Assembly (NCBI RefSeq): GCF_900188205.1
Contig: NZ_FZOH01000003.1
Coordinates: forward strand, 84,539 to 148,538
DNA from: Geodermatophilus saharensis
GTDB taxonomy: Bacteria > Actinomycetota > Actinomycetes > Mycobacteriales > Geodermatophilaceae
Reading direction: 5' to 3'
DNA: 64,000 bases
A program made the position numbers and the translations under genes. Below, one piece after another: positions 41,252-50,614 of this stretch. The notes below the pieces were generated by a model, which was given only the letters and a program-made list of their open reading frames with translations, made no database searches and was not told where the DNA came from. Positions within the stretch are counted from its first letter, which is position 1; the number at the start of each line of letters is the position of its first letter.

Positions 41252-43551
41252 TCGCCCGGGCCGATCTGCCGGGCGAGGGCCGGGACGTCGCCGGGCCGCA
41301 GCAGCCGGCCGGCGTCCCAGGCCCGCCCGAACGCCTCCTCGCCCAGCGCGGCGCGCACCTCCGGCAGCACCAGCCGGGCCAGCTCGACGTCGGGCGGGAA
41401 CGCCACCGCCACCGACGCCGCCTCCGCCGTCGCCGAGCCCGCCGCGAACAGCCGGGCCGACAGCTCCGGCGACCCGCGCCGGGCGGCCACGACGGCCAGC
41501 CCCGGCAGCGTGTACGCCAGCGTCCAGGTGGTGCGGACCTCCGCGGCGAGGTCGGCGGCCTCGGTCCACCGGGCCAGCGCGGTGTCCTCGTCGCCGGCCA
41601 GCTGCGCGAGCGAGGCCTGCACGTTGAGCACCGTCGCCAGGGTGAACGGGCTGCCCAGCTCCCGCGCCAGCCGCTCGGCGACAGCGAGCTCGGCGGCTCC
41701 TCCGGCGTGGTCGCCGGACTGCAGCAGCAGCTGGCCCCGGGCGGTCACCGCGTGCGCCCGCGCCCAGGTCTGCCCGGTCTCGGCGGCCAGGCGCAGCGCC
41801 TCGTCGAGGTCGGCGGCGGCGGCCGGCAGGTCGCCGAGGAAGACGGCGGCCGAGCCGGTGAGCACCAGCGCCAGCGCCCGGAGGTCACCGGCGCCGGCGA
41901 CGGCGGCCAGCCGGGCGGCGTCGGCGGCGGCGGCGCGGGTGCCCGGGATGTCGCCCGACGCGTAGCGCAGCGCGGCCAGGCCCAGCAGCAGCCGGGCGTC
42001 GTCGGCGGGGGCCAGCCCGTCCCGGGACACCCGCGTGACCCAGCCCAGCCCCTCGACGGCGTTGCCGCGCACCGCCCAGTACAGCCAGGTCGCCTCGGTC
42101 AGCCGGGCGACGTCGGCCGCCCGCCCGGCGGCCACCAGCCGGCCCAGCGCGGCGGCGAGGTTGCCGTGGTCGCGCTCGAGCCGGTCCAGCCAGGGCCCCT
42201 GCTCGGGACCGGTCAGCCCGGTCCGGGCGCCGTCGGCGAGGTCCAGCACCGCCGCGGTGGCCCGCTCGGCCACGGCGTCGGCCTCGCCGGAGGCGGCCAG
42301 CCGGGCCGCGGCGTACTGGCGCACCGGCTCCAGCAGCCGGTAGCGGGCCGCGGGCCCGTCCTCCACGACCACCAGCGACTGCTCGACCAGCCCGCCGAGC
42401 TGCGGGACGACGTCGGCGCCGCCGGCGACCGCCCGGGCGGCGTCGAGGTCGAAGCCGCCGGCGAACACCGCCAGCCGGCGCAGCAGCGCCTGCTCCCCCG
42501 CGGTGAGCAGCTCGTGGCTCCAGTCCAGCGCGGCGCGCATCGTGCGCTGCCGCTCGGGCAGGTCCCGGGAGCGCCCGGCGCCGAGGGCGTCGTCGAGCCG
42601 GCCGAGCAGCGCCGACGGCGGCAGATAGCGGGCGTGCGCCGCGGCGAGCTCGAGGGCCAGCGGCAGGCCGTCGAGGCGGCGGCAGATCGCCGCGACGTCG
42701 GCCGCGGCGTCGTCGAGGGCGACCGTGCGGCCGGCGGCGGCCGCCCGGTCGAGGAACAGCCGCGCGGCGGGCGAGGCGGCCACGGTGGCGGCGTCCGGGC
42801 GCTCCGGCACCGGGAGCGGGCCCAGGGGCCGCTCCCGCTCGGCGCGCACCCGCAGCGCCGCACGGCTGGTGGCCAGGACGGCCAGCCCGCCGCAGCGGGC
42901 CAGCAGCGCGGCGACGTCGGGGGCGGCGTCGAGGACGTGCTCGACGTTGTCCAGCACGACCAGGTGCCGCCGCCCGCCCAGGCGCGCGGCGACGGCGTCG
43001 GCGACGTCGCCGGCGAGCTGCCGGCCGCCGAGCGCGCGGGCCAGCTCGGGCAGCACCAGCCGCGCCTCCCGCACCGGCGCGAGCTCGACCAGCGTGACGC
43101 CGTCGGGGAAGTCCGGTGCCAGCGCCCGCGCCGCGGCCAGCGCGAGCGTGGTCTTGCCGACGCCGCCGGGGCCGGTGAGCGTCAGCAGCCGGGTCGCGCC
43201 CGAGCGCAGCAGCCCGGTGACCTCGGCGAGCTCGGCGTCCCGGCCGACCAGCGGCGCGGCCGGCAGCGGCAGCACCGGGACCGGCGGCGCCGGCGGCCCC
43301 TCGGGCCCGGTCCCGGGCCGGGCGGCGGCGGTCAGCGCCGCCCGGTCGGCGTCGTCGAGGTCCAGCGCGTCGGCCAGCGCGCGGAGGGTGTGCGGGTAGG
43401 GGCGGCGGCGCTCCCCGCGCTCCAGCGCGCTCACCGCCTTGGCGGTCAGCCCCGCCCGGGCCGCGAGCTCCTCCTGGCTGAGCGCGGCCCGCTCCCGCCA
43501 CCGCCGCAGCAGCCCGGCCAGGGAGCCGGTGCCGGAGGGGGAGGCGCTCAT
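41221..43551 (-). CDS. XRE-family HTH regulator with NB-ARC-type ATPase and TPR region
   Basis: A 776-residue STAND-type regulator. An XRE helix-turn-helix (LSQEELAARAGLTAKAVSALE, about 24-45) is followed by an NTPase with the P-loop GPGGVGKTTLA near 125, Walker B HLVVLDNVEH and a GLPLALELAAAHAR motif. The last 350 residues are TPR-like helices. Such proteins act as ATP-dependent switches that sense a ligand through the C-terminus; the target genes are unknown. The ATG is the only good start, and the APC permease gene is divergent 117 bp away. Confidence 0.87.
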   Translation of the reverse strand: MSASPSGTGSLAGLLRRWRERAALSQEELAARAGLTAKAVSALERGERRRPYPHTLRALADALDLDDADRAALTAAARPGTGPEGPPAPPVPVLPLPAAPLVGRDAELAEVTGLLRSGATRLLTLTGPGGVGKTTLALAAARALAPDFPDGVTLVELAPVREARLVLPELARALGGRQLAGDVADAVAARLGGRRHLVVLDNVEHVLDAAPDVAALLARCGGLAVLATSRAALRVRAERERPLGPLPVPERPDAATVAASPAARLFLDRAAAAGRTVALDDAAADVAAICRRLDGLPLALELAAAHARYLPPSALLGRLDDALGAGRSRDLPERQRTMRAALDWSHELLTAGEQALLRRLAVFAGGFDLDAARAVAGGADVVPQLGGLVEQSLVVVEDGPAARYRLLEPVRQYAAARLAASGEADAVAERATAAVLDLADGARTGLTGPEQGPWLDRLERDHGNLAAALGRLVAAGRAADVARLTEATWLYWAVRGNAVEGLGWVTRVSRDGLAPADDARLLLGLAALRYASGDIPGTRAAAADAARLAAVAGAGDLRALALVLTGSAAVFLGDLPAAAADLDEALRLAAETGQTWARAHAVTARGQLLLQSGDHAGGAAELAVAERLARELGSPFTLATVLNVQASLAQLAGDEDTALARWTEAADLAAEVRTTWTLAYTLPGLAVVAARRGSPELSARLFAAGSATAEAASVAVAFPPDVELARLVLPEVRAALGEEAFGRAWDAGRLLRPGDVPALARQIGPGDQRVPRTRPA

Positions 43552-43668
43552 CGGCGGGGAGGGTAGCCCGGCGCGGGCCCACGGGGCCGGTGTCCCCGGC
43601 TCGCCGCGGTCCGTGCCGTCGGCGACAGTGGTGCGGCCCTGCACTCACTCACCGGAAGGCCCCTCGAC

Positions 43669-45213
43669 GTGCCCCCCTCGGACGACGGCGACCCGCACCT
43701 CGCGGAGTTCGGCTACCGGCAGCACCTGGACCGCAGCATCGGGCGGTTCTCCAGCTTCGCGGCCGGCGTCAGCTACATCTCGATCCTCACCGGCACGTTC
43801 CAGCTGTTCTACTTCGGCTTCGCCGCCGGCGGGCCGGCCTACGTCTGGTCCTGGCCGCTGGTCTTCGCCGGGCAGCTGATGGTGGCGCTGTGCTTCGCCG
43901 AGCTCGCCGCCCGCTACCCGGTGGCCGGGTCGCTCTACAACTGGACCAAGCGGCTGGGCAGCGCGACGACGTCGTGGCTGGCCGGCTGGGTGATGCTCAC
44001 CGCCTCCATCGTGACGCTCGCGGCGACCGCGCTGGCCTACCAGATCACGCTGCCGCAGCTGTGGTCGGGCTTCCAGCTGGTCGGCGACGGCACCGGCACC
44101 TACGACGTCGCCGTCAACGCCGTCCTGCTGGGCGGGCTGCTGATCACGTTCACCACGCTGGTCAACGCGTTCGGCGTGCGGCTGATGTCGCGGATCAACA
44201 GCGCCGGGGTGTTCATCGAGCTGGTCGCGGCGGTGCTGATCGTCGTCGTGCTGGCCCTGGCGGTCACCCGCGGGCCGCAGGACGTCCTGTTCGACACCGG
44301 CGGCCGCGGGGAGGGGCAGCCGCTGGGCTACCTGGGCGCCTTCCTCGTCGCCGCGCTCGCCTCGGGATACGTCATGTACGGCTTCGACACCGCCAGCTCC
44401 CTCGGCGAGGAGACGAAGGAGCCGTCCCGCACCGCGCCGCGGGCGATCCTGCGGGCGATCACGGCGTCGTTCGTGCTCGGCGGGCTGATCCTGTTCTTCG
44501 GGCTCCTGGCCGCGCCCTCGCTCACCGACCCGCAGCTGTCCTCGGGCAGCGGCGGCCTGCAGTACGTCCTGCTCTCGGTGGCCGGCACGGGGCTGGGCAA
44601 GGCGTTCCTCGTCTGCATCGTCGTCGCGGTCACCGTCTGCTGCCTGGCGGTGCACACCGCCGCCATCCGGATGACCTTCGCGATGGCCCGCGACAACGCC
44701 CTGCCCGCCGGCACGCGGCTGGCCCACGTCGACCCGCGGCGCCGCACGCCGGTCGTGCCCGCCGTGCTGGTCGGGGCGCTGGCGGTCGGCGTGCTGCTGC
44801 TCAACGTCCGGCAGCCGCAGGTGTTCACGGCCCTCACCAGCATGGCCGTGGTGATGATCTACCTGGCCTACCTGCTGGTGACCGGCCCGATGCTGGTGGC
44901 CCGGCTGCGCGGCCGCTGGCCGGGCCCGGCACAGCCCGGGCGGTTCTCCCTCGGCCGCTGGGGGCTGCCGGTCAACGTCCTCGCCGTCGCGTGGGGCACC
45001 GGCATGGCGGTGAACCTGGCCTGGCCGCGGCGGGAGATCTACAACGCCACCGGCCCGCAGCACTGGTACCTGCAGTGGGCCGCGCCGCTGTTCATCGGCG
45101 CGATCGTCGCCGTCGGGCTGGCCTGGTACCTGCTGCGCCAGCGCAAGCGCACCGGCGTGCTGCCCGAGCACGCCGCCGTCATCGACCCGATCCCGCCGCC
45201 CACGCCCGCGTGA
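43669..45213 (+). CDS. APC-family amino acid permease
   Basis: A 514-residue transporter with about 12 membrane helices. The APC signature appears in FSSFAAGVSYISILTGTF and FAELAARYPVAGSLYNW (helices 1 and 2), with GYVMYGFDTASSLGEETKEPSRTAPRA farther on. This sequence context resembles the GabP/basic amino acid or amine permeases; the substrate is not predictable. The GTG lacks a strong ribosome binding site. Its 3' end overlaps the lycopene cyclase gene by 35 bp in convergent orientation. Confidence 0.88.
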   Translation: MPPSDDGDPHLAEFGYRQHLDRSIGRFSSFAAGVSYISILTGTFQLFYFGFAAGGPAYVWSWPLVFAGQLMVALCFAELAARYPVAGSLYNWTKRLGSATTSWLAGWVMLTASIVTLAATALAYQITLPQLWSGFQLVGDGTGTYDVAVNAVLLGGLLITFTTLVNAFGVRLMSRINSAGVFIELVAAVLIVVVLALAVTRGPQDVLFDTGGRGEGQPLGYLGAFLVAALASGYVMYGFDTASSLGEETKEPSRTAPRAILRAITASFVLGGLILFFGLLAAPSLTDPQLSSGSGGLQYVLLSVAGTGLGKAFLVCIVVAVTVCCLAVHTAAIRMTFAMARDNALPAGTRLAHVDPRRRTPVVPAVLVGALAVGVLLLNVRQPQVFTALTSMAVVMIYLAYLLVTGPMLVARLRGRWPGPAQPGRFSLGRWGLPVNVLAVAWGTGMAVNLAWPRREIYNATGPQHWYLQWAAPLFIGAIVAVGLAWYLLRQRKRTGVLPEHAAVIDPIPPPTPA

Positions 45214-46369
45214 GCCGCAGCGCGCCCCGGGCCACCCCGCCCAGCAGCCGCGCGCGCTGGGCGGGGGACAGCGCGGCGAACACCCGCGCCATCGCCGCCG
45301 CCACCGCCGGCGGCGGCGACCCGACGTCGAGGTAGGCGCTCCACGCGCGATCGGGCAGCGTGAAGAACGCGGCGAAGAAGGCGTCGGTGGCCGCGGCGTC
45401 CAGCGGCAGCAGCACCTCCCGGCCCAGCGCCAGCAGCGCCGCCGTCGTCCGGGGCCGGGCCGCGCGCACCACCACGTGCGGGTCGCGGCCCTCCGCCAGC
45501 GCCGCGGCCACCTGCGGCCCGAGCCGCAGCGACGAGGCCACGCTGTAGCCGGTGGCCGGGTGCACCAGCCCGGCGGCGGCGCCCAGGCGGGTGCCGGTCC
45601 CGGCGGCGCGGGACGCGCCGTCGAGGGGGATGGCCACCCGCTCGGCCTCCCCGGCCGGGCGCAGGCCGTACGCGGCGAGCAGCGCGGCCAGCCGGTCGCG
45701 CAGGCCGGGCAGCGGCAGCGGCGGCCGGGCGGCCAGGGAGGTGGCCTCCAGCAGCACGGTGCCGTCGTCGAGGGGCAGGCCGTACAGGAAGGCCGGCGGC
45801 GCGCCGGGGGCGGCCAGCGCCGTCCAGTCCATGAGCAGCGCGCCGCCGGGCGGCACCAGGTCGGGGACGGGGCCGGCGACCACCTCGCCCCAGGCCCGCT
45901 GCTGCGCCGTCCCGGGGCCGCTGCCGCGGGCGTCGAGGACCACCCGCGCCGTCAGCCGCTCCCCGCCGGCGAGCACGACGGTCCGCCCGGAGACCGCCGT
46001 CACCCGGTCGGTGACCACCGTCCCGCCGGACGTGCGGAACCGGTCGAGCACCGCCGCGTGCACGACGTCGTTGCGCAGCCGGGCGTAGCCGCGCGCCAGC
46101 CGCCGCTCGCCGCCGGCCGCGGTGCGCACGACGGTGGGGGAGTACCGCGCCGCGGCGGCGGCCGGGTCCAGGCCCAGCGGGCCGGCCGCGGCGTCGAGCT
46201 CGTCGGCCCACAGGCAGTAGGTGGCCGGCCAGACGCGCAGCGAGGGGGCGACCAGCGCCGTCCGCAGGCCCGCCGCCGCGCAGCCGGCCGCGGCCGACAG
46301 CCCGGCGGGACCGGAGCCCGCCACCAGGACGTCGAGCTCGGCGGGGGGCACCGCAGGAGACGACCACAC
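45179..46369 (-). CDS. Lycopene cyclase (CrtL/CrtY type)
   Basis: A 396-residue FAD-dependent lycopene cyclase that closes ionone rings on lycopene at the membrane. The dinucleotide motif GSGPAGLSAA is at residues 18-27, with VLDARGSG, QQRAWGEVV, VLLEATSLAARPPLP, the cyclase signature HPATGYSVASSLRLG, and FFAAFFTLP. Predicted reaction: lycopene to beta- or gamma-carotene. No other carotenoid genes lie in the window. A GTG at 46351 is an alternative start closer to the fold, and neither start has a clear ribosome binding site. A GC-rich stem spans its 5' end. Confidence 0.88.
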   Translation of the reverse strand: MWSSPAVPPAELDVLVAGSGPAGLSAAAGCAAAGLRTALVAPSLRVWPATYCLWADELDAAAGPLGLDPAAAAARYSPTVVRTAAGGERRLARGYARLRNDVVHAAVLDRFRTSGGTVVTDRVTAVSGRTVVLAGGERLTARVVLDARGSGPGTAQQRAWGEVVAGPVPDLVPPGGALLMDWTALAAPGAPPAFLYGLPLDDGTVLLEATSLAARPPLPLPGLRDRLAALLAAYGLRPAGEAERVAIPLDGASRAAGTGTRLGAAAGLVHPATGYSVASSLRLGPQVAAALAEGRDPHVVVRAARPRTTAALLALGREVLLPLDAAATDAFFAAFFTLPDRAWSAYLDVGSPPPAVAAAMARVFAALSPAQRARLLGGVARGALRLTRAWAAGSGR

Positions 46370-46405
46370 CCCCGCCGCCCCGCGCCAGGCGGGGGGACGG
46401 GGGTG
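46367..46405. terminator. GC-rich hairpin between symporter and lycopene cyclase
   Basis: CACCCCCG (46367-46374) pairs with CGGGGGTG (46398-46405), and the inner C-rich and G-rich stretches extend the stem imperfectly. It starts 14 bases after the symporter stop on the minus strand and runs into the first codon of the cyclase. It could terminate the symporter transcript or mask the cyclase start. Confidence 0.45.
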
Positions 46406-46418
46406 CGGCCGGGACGGG

Positions 46419-47801
46419 TCAGCGGACGCCGGCGGCCGCCCGCTCCCGCGCCTCGGCCCCCGCCACGGGGGCTGCGGGCAGCGGGTCGGGGTCCTCGTCG
46501 AGCATGGTCGCCTCGTCGAACGGCGCGGTCCCCGACAGCGCCGCGTCGAGCCGGTCGCGGTCGAGCTCCCGGGTCCAGGTGGCCACCAGGACCGTGGCGA
46601 CGGCGTTGCCGGCGAAGTTGGTCACCGCCCGCGCCTCGGACATGAACCGGTCGATGCCGACGATCAGCCCGACGCCGTCGAGCAGGTCGGGGCGGTGGGC
46701 CGACAGCCCGCCGGCCAGCGTGGCCAGGCCCGCGCCGGTGACCCCCGCCGCGCCCTTGGAGGCGACGATCATGAAGGCCAGCAGGCCGATCTGCTCACCG
46801 ACGCTCAGCGGGTCGCCGAGCGCGGAGGCGATGAACAGCGAGGCCATCGTCAGGTAGATCGCGGTGCCGTCGAGGTTGAAGGAGTACCCGGTCGGCACGA
46901 CGATCCCGGCGACCGGCCTGCTGACGCCGGCGTGCTCCATCTTCGCGATCAGCCGGGGCAGCGCCGTCTCGGAGGAGGACGTGGAGACGATGAGCAGGAA
47001 CTCCCGGCCGAGGTAGCGCAGCAGCCTGACGACGTTGACCTTCGCGACCAGGCGCAGCAGCAGGCCGAGGACGACGAACACGAACACCAGGCAGGTGGCG
47101 TAGAAGCCGAGCATGATCACCGCGAGGCTCTTCAGGGCGTCGACCCCGGTCTCGCCGACGACCGCGGCGATGGCGCCGAACGCCCCGACCGGGGCCAGCC
47201 ACATGACCATCGCGAGGATGCGGAAGACGAGCTTCTGGAAGTGCCCGATGCCGCGCAGCAGGGGCTCGCCGGCGCGGCCCATCGACTGGATGGCGAAGCC
47301 GACGAGCAGCGCGACCAGCAGCGCCTGCAGCACCGAGCCGTCGGTCAGCGCCGACACCAGCGTCGTGGGGACCAGGCCCAGCAGGAAGTCGACCGTGCCG
47401 CCGCTCTCCTCCGCCGTGCCCGCCAGCGCGGCCCCCTCGCCGCGCAGCGTCTCCGACAGCGCCAGCCCGTCGCCGGGGTGCAGCAGGTTGCCCACCACCA
47501 GGCCGATGGCCAGCGCCACGGTGGACATCAGCAGGAAGTAGCCCAGCGCGAGGCCGCCGATCCGGCCCACCTTGGCCGCCTGCCGGATCGCGCCGATGCC
47601 CAGCACGATGGTGCAGAAGATCACCGGGGCGATGAGCATCTTGATCAGCGCGACGAACGCCGTCCCGATCCACTTCAGGCCGGCGGCGAACTCGGGGAAC
47701 ACCAGCCCGACGACGATGCCGAGGACGACGGCGCCGATGACGGACAGGTAGAGCCAGTGCGTGCGGTCACGCCGACCGCTCGCCGCGGTGCCTGCTGTCA
47801 T
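46419..47801 (-). CDS. dctA: Dicarboxylate/amino acid:cation symporter (DAACS family)
   Basis: A 460-residue secondary transporter of the GltP/DctA family. Present are KMLIAPVIFCTIVLGIG, the serine-rich loop LIVSTSSSETALPRL and the sodium/substrate motif GYSFNLDGTAIYLT, then ASKGAAGVTGAGLATLAG. The SKG-AGVTG form and the neighbouring DcuS/DcuR-type system favour C4-dicarboxylates (inference). A GGAG ribosome binding site precedes the ATG. It is divergent from the sensor kinase, with a palindrome between. Confidence 0.9.
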   Translation of the reverse strand: MTAGTAASGRRDRTHWLYLSVIGAVVLGIVVGLVFPEFAAGLKWIGTAFVALIKMLIAPVIFCTIVLGIGAIRQAAKVGRIGGLALGYFLLMSTVALAIGLVVGNLLHPGDGLALSETLRGEGAALAGTAEESGGTVDFLLGLVPTTLVSALTDGSVLQALLVALLVGFAIQSMGRAGEPLLRGIGHFQKLVFRILAMVMWLAPVGAFGAIAAVVGETGVDALKSLAVIMLGFYATCLVFVFVVLGLLLRLVAKVNVVRLLRYLGREFLLIVSTSSSETALPRLIAKMEHAGVSRPVAGIVVPTGYSFNLDGTAIYLTMASLFIASALGDPLSVGEQIGLLAFMIVASKGAAGVTGAGLATLAGGLSAHRPDLLDGVGLIVGIDRFMSEARAVTNFAGNAVATVLVATWTRELDRDRLDAALSGTAPFDEATMLDEDPDPLPAAPVAGAEARERAAAGVR

Positions 47802-47852
47802 GACTGCTCCTGAGGGGTCGGGGGCGGGGCGTCCCCCAGTGAGCCGGAGCCG

Positions 47853-47866
47853 GTGACCGCGGTCAC
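47853..47866. promoter_or_regulatory. Perfect palindrome in the symporter/two-component divergent region
   Basis: GTGACCGCGGTCAC is a perfect 14-bp palindrome 52 bp before the symporter start and 61 bp before the kinase start, in a spacer of 125 bp. It is a natural candidate for the binding site of the adjacent response regulator. Confidence 0.45.
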
Positions 47867-47926
47867 GCTTCCGTTCATTGCGTACGTGACCTGCGCCTCA
47901 CCGGGCCGCGGCGGGACACTGCTGCC

Positions 47927-49561
47927 GTGTCCCCGCTCCGGCGCTCTCCCGGCCGCCGTCGCGGCGGCGTCAGCCTCGCCCGGCAGCTGCTGTGGCTGCA
48001 GGCGCTGGTCGTCGCGGTGCTGGTCGCCGCCGCCTCGGCCGTGGCCTACCTCGACGCCCGCGAGGCGGTGCAGAGCACCGCCGAGGAGCGCACCACCGCC
48101 GTCGTCGAGAGCATCGCCGACTCCCCGCTGGTGGTCGAGGCGGTCACCGGGGAGGACCCCACCGCGGTGCTGCAGCCCTACGTCGAGCAGGTCCGCGCCG
48201 ACGCCGGGCTGTCCTTCGTCACGGTCATGGCGCCCGACCGCACCCGGTTCACCCACCCCGACCCGGCGCAGATCGGCCGGCCGTTCCGGGGCAGCGTCGC
48301 CGAGGCGCTGGCCGGGCGCACGCTGACCGAGACCTACACCGGCACGCTGGGGCCCTCGGTGCGCTCCACCGGGCCGGTCCTCGACGCCGACGGGGACGTC
48401 GTCGCGCTGGTCTCGGCGGGCATCACCGTCGACCGGGTCGGCGCCGACCTCGCCGAGGCGGTGCCCGGCATCCTCGGCACCGCGGCGCTCGCCCTCACCG
48501 CCGGCGCGCTGGGCAGCTGGGCGATCAGCCGCCGCGTGCGCCGGCAGACCGGGGGGCTCGACGCGACGACCCTGGCCCGCATGGTCGAGCACCACGAGGC
48601 CGTCCTGCACGCCGTCCGGGAGGGCCTGCTGCTGGTCGACCGCGAGGGCCGGGTGGAGCTGGCCAACGACGAGGCCCGCCGGCTGCTCGACCTCGACGGC
48701 GACCCCGCCGGCCGGCCGGTGACCGCGCTCGGCCTGCCCGGCCCGCTGGCCACCGCGCTCGCCGCGCCGGGGCGTGCGGTCGACGAGGTGCACCTGAGCG
48801 GCAGCCGCGTGCTGCTGGTCAACCGGTCCCCGACGCGCGCCGCCGGCCGGTCGGCGGGCTCGGTGGTGACGCTGCGCGACCACACCGAGCTGCAGGCGCT
48901 CACCGGGGAGCGCGACAGCGTCCGGGCCTTCGCCGACTCGCTGCGCGCCCAGGCCCACGAGGCGGCCAACCGGCTGCACACCACCGTCTCGCTGGTGGAG
49001 CTGGGCCGCAGCGGTGAGGCCGTCGAGTTCGCGACCGCCTCGCTGGCCACCGCGCAGGCGCTCACCGACCGGGTGGTGGGCGCGGTGGAGGAGCCGGTGC
49101 TGGCGGCGCTGCTGCTCGGCAAGGCGGCCGGCGCCGCCGAGCGCGGGGTGACCCTGGAGATCGACCCCGGCACCGCCGTCGGCGTCACCGGCCTGCCGGC
49201 CGGCGACCTGGTGACCGTCGTCGGCAACCTGCTCGACAACGCCGTCGACGCCGCCCTGGCCGGCGACCCGCCCCGCGAGGTCGCCGTCGGGCTGGCCGTC
49301 GACGGCGACCGGCTGGAGATCCGGGTCGAGGACAGCGGCCCCGGCGTCCCCGAGGAGCAGGCCGCGGAGGTGTTCCGCCGGGGCTTCACGACCAAGCCCC
49401 CGCCCGACGGCGCCCCCGAGGGCCTCGGCCGCGGCCTGGGGCTGGCGCTGGTCGAGCAGACGGTGCGCCGGCACGGCGGCACGGTGTCGGTGCGCCCCGG
49501 TCCCGGGGCGGAGTTCACCGTCTCCCTCCCGCTGGCCGTCCCCGCCCGGACCGCCCCGTGA
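47927..49561 (+). CDS. CitA/DcuS-type sensor histidine kinase
   Basis: A 544-residue membrane sensor. Two helices (LWLQALVVAVLVAAASAVAYL and near residue 185) bracket an extracytoplasmic PDC/CitA-like sensor domain of about 130 residues with GRPFRGSVAEAL. A cytoplasmic PAS domain (HAVREGLLLVDREGRVELAN) follows. The phosphoacceptor is His344 in RAQAHEAANRLHTT, and the ATPase domain has NLLDNAVDAAL, EDSGPGVPE and GRGLGLALV. C4-dicarboxylate or citrate sensing is the family role. The response regulator gene overlaps its stop by 4 bp. Confidence 0.9.
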   Translation: MSPLRRSPGRRRGGVSLARQLLWLQALVVAVLVAAASAVAYLDAREAVQSTAEERTTAVVESIADSPLVVEAVTGEDPTAVLQPYVEQVRADAGLSFVTVMAPDRTRFTHPDPAQIGRPFRGSVAEALAGRTLTETYTGTLGPSVRSTGPVLDADGDVVALVSAGITVDRVGADLAEAVPGILGTAALALTAGALGSWAISRRVRRQTGGLDATTLARMVEHHEAVLHAVREGLLLVDREGRVELANDEARRLLDLDGDPAGRPVTALGLPGPLATALAAPGRAVDEVHLSGSRVLLVNRSPTRAAGRSAGSVVTLRDHTELQALTGERDSVRAFADSLRAQAHEAANRLHTTVSLVELGRSGEAVEFATASLATAQALTDRVVGAVEEPVLAALLLGKAAGAAERGVTLEIDPGTAVGVTGLPAGDLVTVVGNLLDNAVDAALAGDPPREVAVGLAVDGDRLEIRVEDSGPGVPEEQAAEVFRRGFTTKPPPDGAPEGLGRGLGLALVEQTVRRHGGTVSVRPGPGAEFTVSLPLAVPARTAP

Positions 49562-50226
49562 TCCGCGTGCTCGTCGTCGAGGACGAGCCGGTGGCCGCCG
49601 AGGCGCACCGGACCTACGTCGACCGCACGGCCGGCTTCGGCACGGTGGCCGTCGCCGGCACCGGCGCCGCGGCGCTCGACGCGCTGGCCCGCACGCCGGT
49701 CGACCTGGTGCTGCTCGACCTGCACCTGCCCGACGCGTCGGGGCTGGAGCTGTGCCGGCGGATCCGGGGGGCCGGCGCCGACGTCGACGTCCTCGCCGTC
49801 ACCTCGGCGCGGGAGCTGGCCACCGTGCGGGCCGCCGCGGTGCACGGCGTCGTGGGGTACCTGCTCAAGCCGTTCACCTACCCGGCGCTGCGCGACCGGC
49901 TGGTCGCCTACGCCGAGTACCGCTCGGGCCTGACCGCCGGCGGGGAGGCCGCCGGGCAGGCCGAGATCGACCGGGTGCTCGGCGCGGCGCGCCCGTCCCG
50001 GTCCGCGCCGCTGCCCAAGGGCATGGGCCGGGAGACCCTCGACGCCGTGGTGGCCGCCGTCCGCCGGGCCCGCGGGGTGTCGGCGGGGGAGACCGCGGAG
50101 GTGATCGGGGCCTCGCGGATCACCGCCCGCCGCTACCTGGAGTACCTCGCCGAGGCGGGGCTGGTCGAGCGGGTGCCCCGCTACGGCGGCACCGGGCGCC
50201 CGGAGCTCGAGTACCGCTGGCGCTGA
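49558..50226 (+). CDS. DcuR/CitB-type response regulator
   Basis: A 222-residue response regulator. The receiver has the acidic pair in VVEDEP, the phosphoacceptor Asp54 in VLLDLHLPDA, and Lys in GYLLKPFTY. The C-terminal domain (LDAVVAAVRRARGVSAGETAEVIGASRITARRYLEYL) is a helix-turn-helix of the CitB/DcuR kind. It is coupled to the kinase by a GTGA overlap and very probably activates the divergent symporter gene. Confidence 0.92.
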   Translation: MIRVLVVEDEPVAAEAHRTYVDRTAGFGTVAVAGTGAAALDALARTPVDLVLLDLHLPDASGLELCRRIRGAGADVDVLAVTSARELATVRAAAVHGVVGYLLKPFTYPALRDRLVAYAEYRSGLTAGGEAAGQAEIDRVLGAARPSRSAPLPKGMGRETLDAVVAAVRRARGVSAGETAEVIGASRITARRYLEYLAEAGLVERVPRYGGTGRPELEYRWR

Positions 50227-50232
50227 CCGGCC

Positions 50233-50610
50233 TCACGCCGGGTCGCCGTCGACGTACACCCACCGGCCGCCGTCGCGCCGGAACCGGCTGCGCTCGGCCT
50301 GCACCTGCTCGGCCCCGCCGGCGCGGGCGTGCGCGCGGAAGGTGACCGTGCCCTCGGCGTCGAACAGGCCGCCGCCGGTCGTCGCCAGCACCTCCAGCCC
50401 GGTCCAGCGCACGCCCGGGTCCAGCCGCAGCGTGCGCGGCCGGGTGGCCGGGTCCCAGGTGGCGAGAAGGTACGCCGGGTCGCCGACGGCGAAGGCGCTG
50501 TAGCGCGAGCGCATCAGCTGCTCGGCGGTGGCCGCGGCAGCCGTCCCGTCGTGGAGGCGGCCGCAGCACTCCGCGTAGGCCAGGCCGGATCCGCAGGGGC
50601 AGCGAGCCAT
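50233..50610 (-). CDS. YchJ-like SEC-C motif protein (UPF0225)
   Basis: A 125-residue protein. An N-terminal SEC-C zinc motif CPCGSGLAYAECCG (residues 4-17) is followed by the YchJ NTF2-like domain (AEQLMRSRYSAFAVGDPAYLLATW, then GTVTFRAHAR). Function is unknown. The ATG start is clear. It follows the glucosidase gene by only four bases on the same strand, so they may be co-transcribed. Confidence 0.9.
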   Translation of the reverse strand: MARCPCGSGLAYAECCGRLHDGTAAAATAEQLMRSRYSAFAVGDPAYLLATWDPATRPRTLRLDPGVRWTGLEVLATTGGGLFDAEGTVTFRAHARAGGAEQVQAERSRFRRDGGRWVYVDGDPA

Positions 50611-50614
50611 GCCC

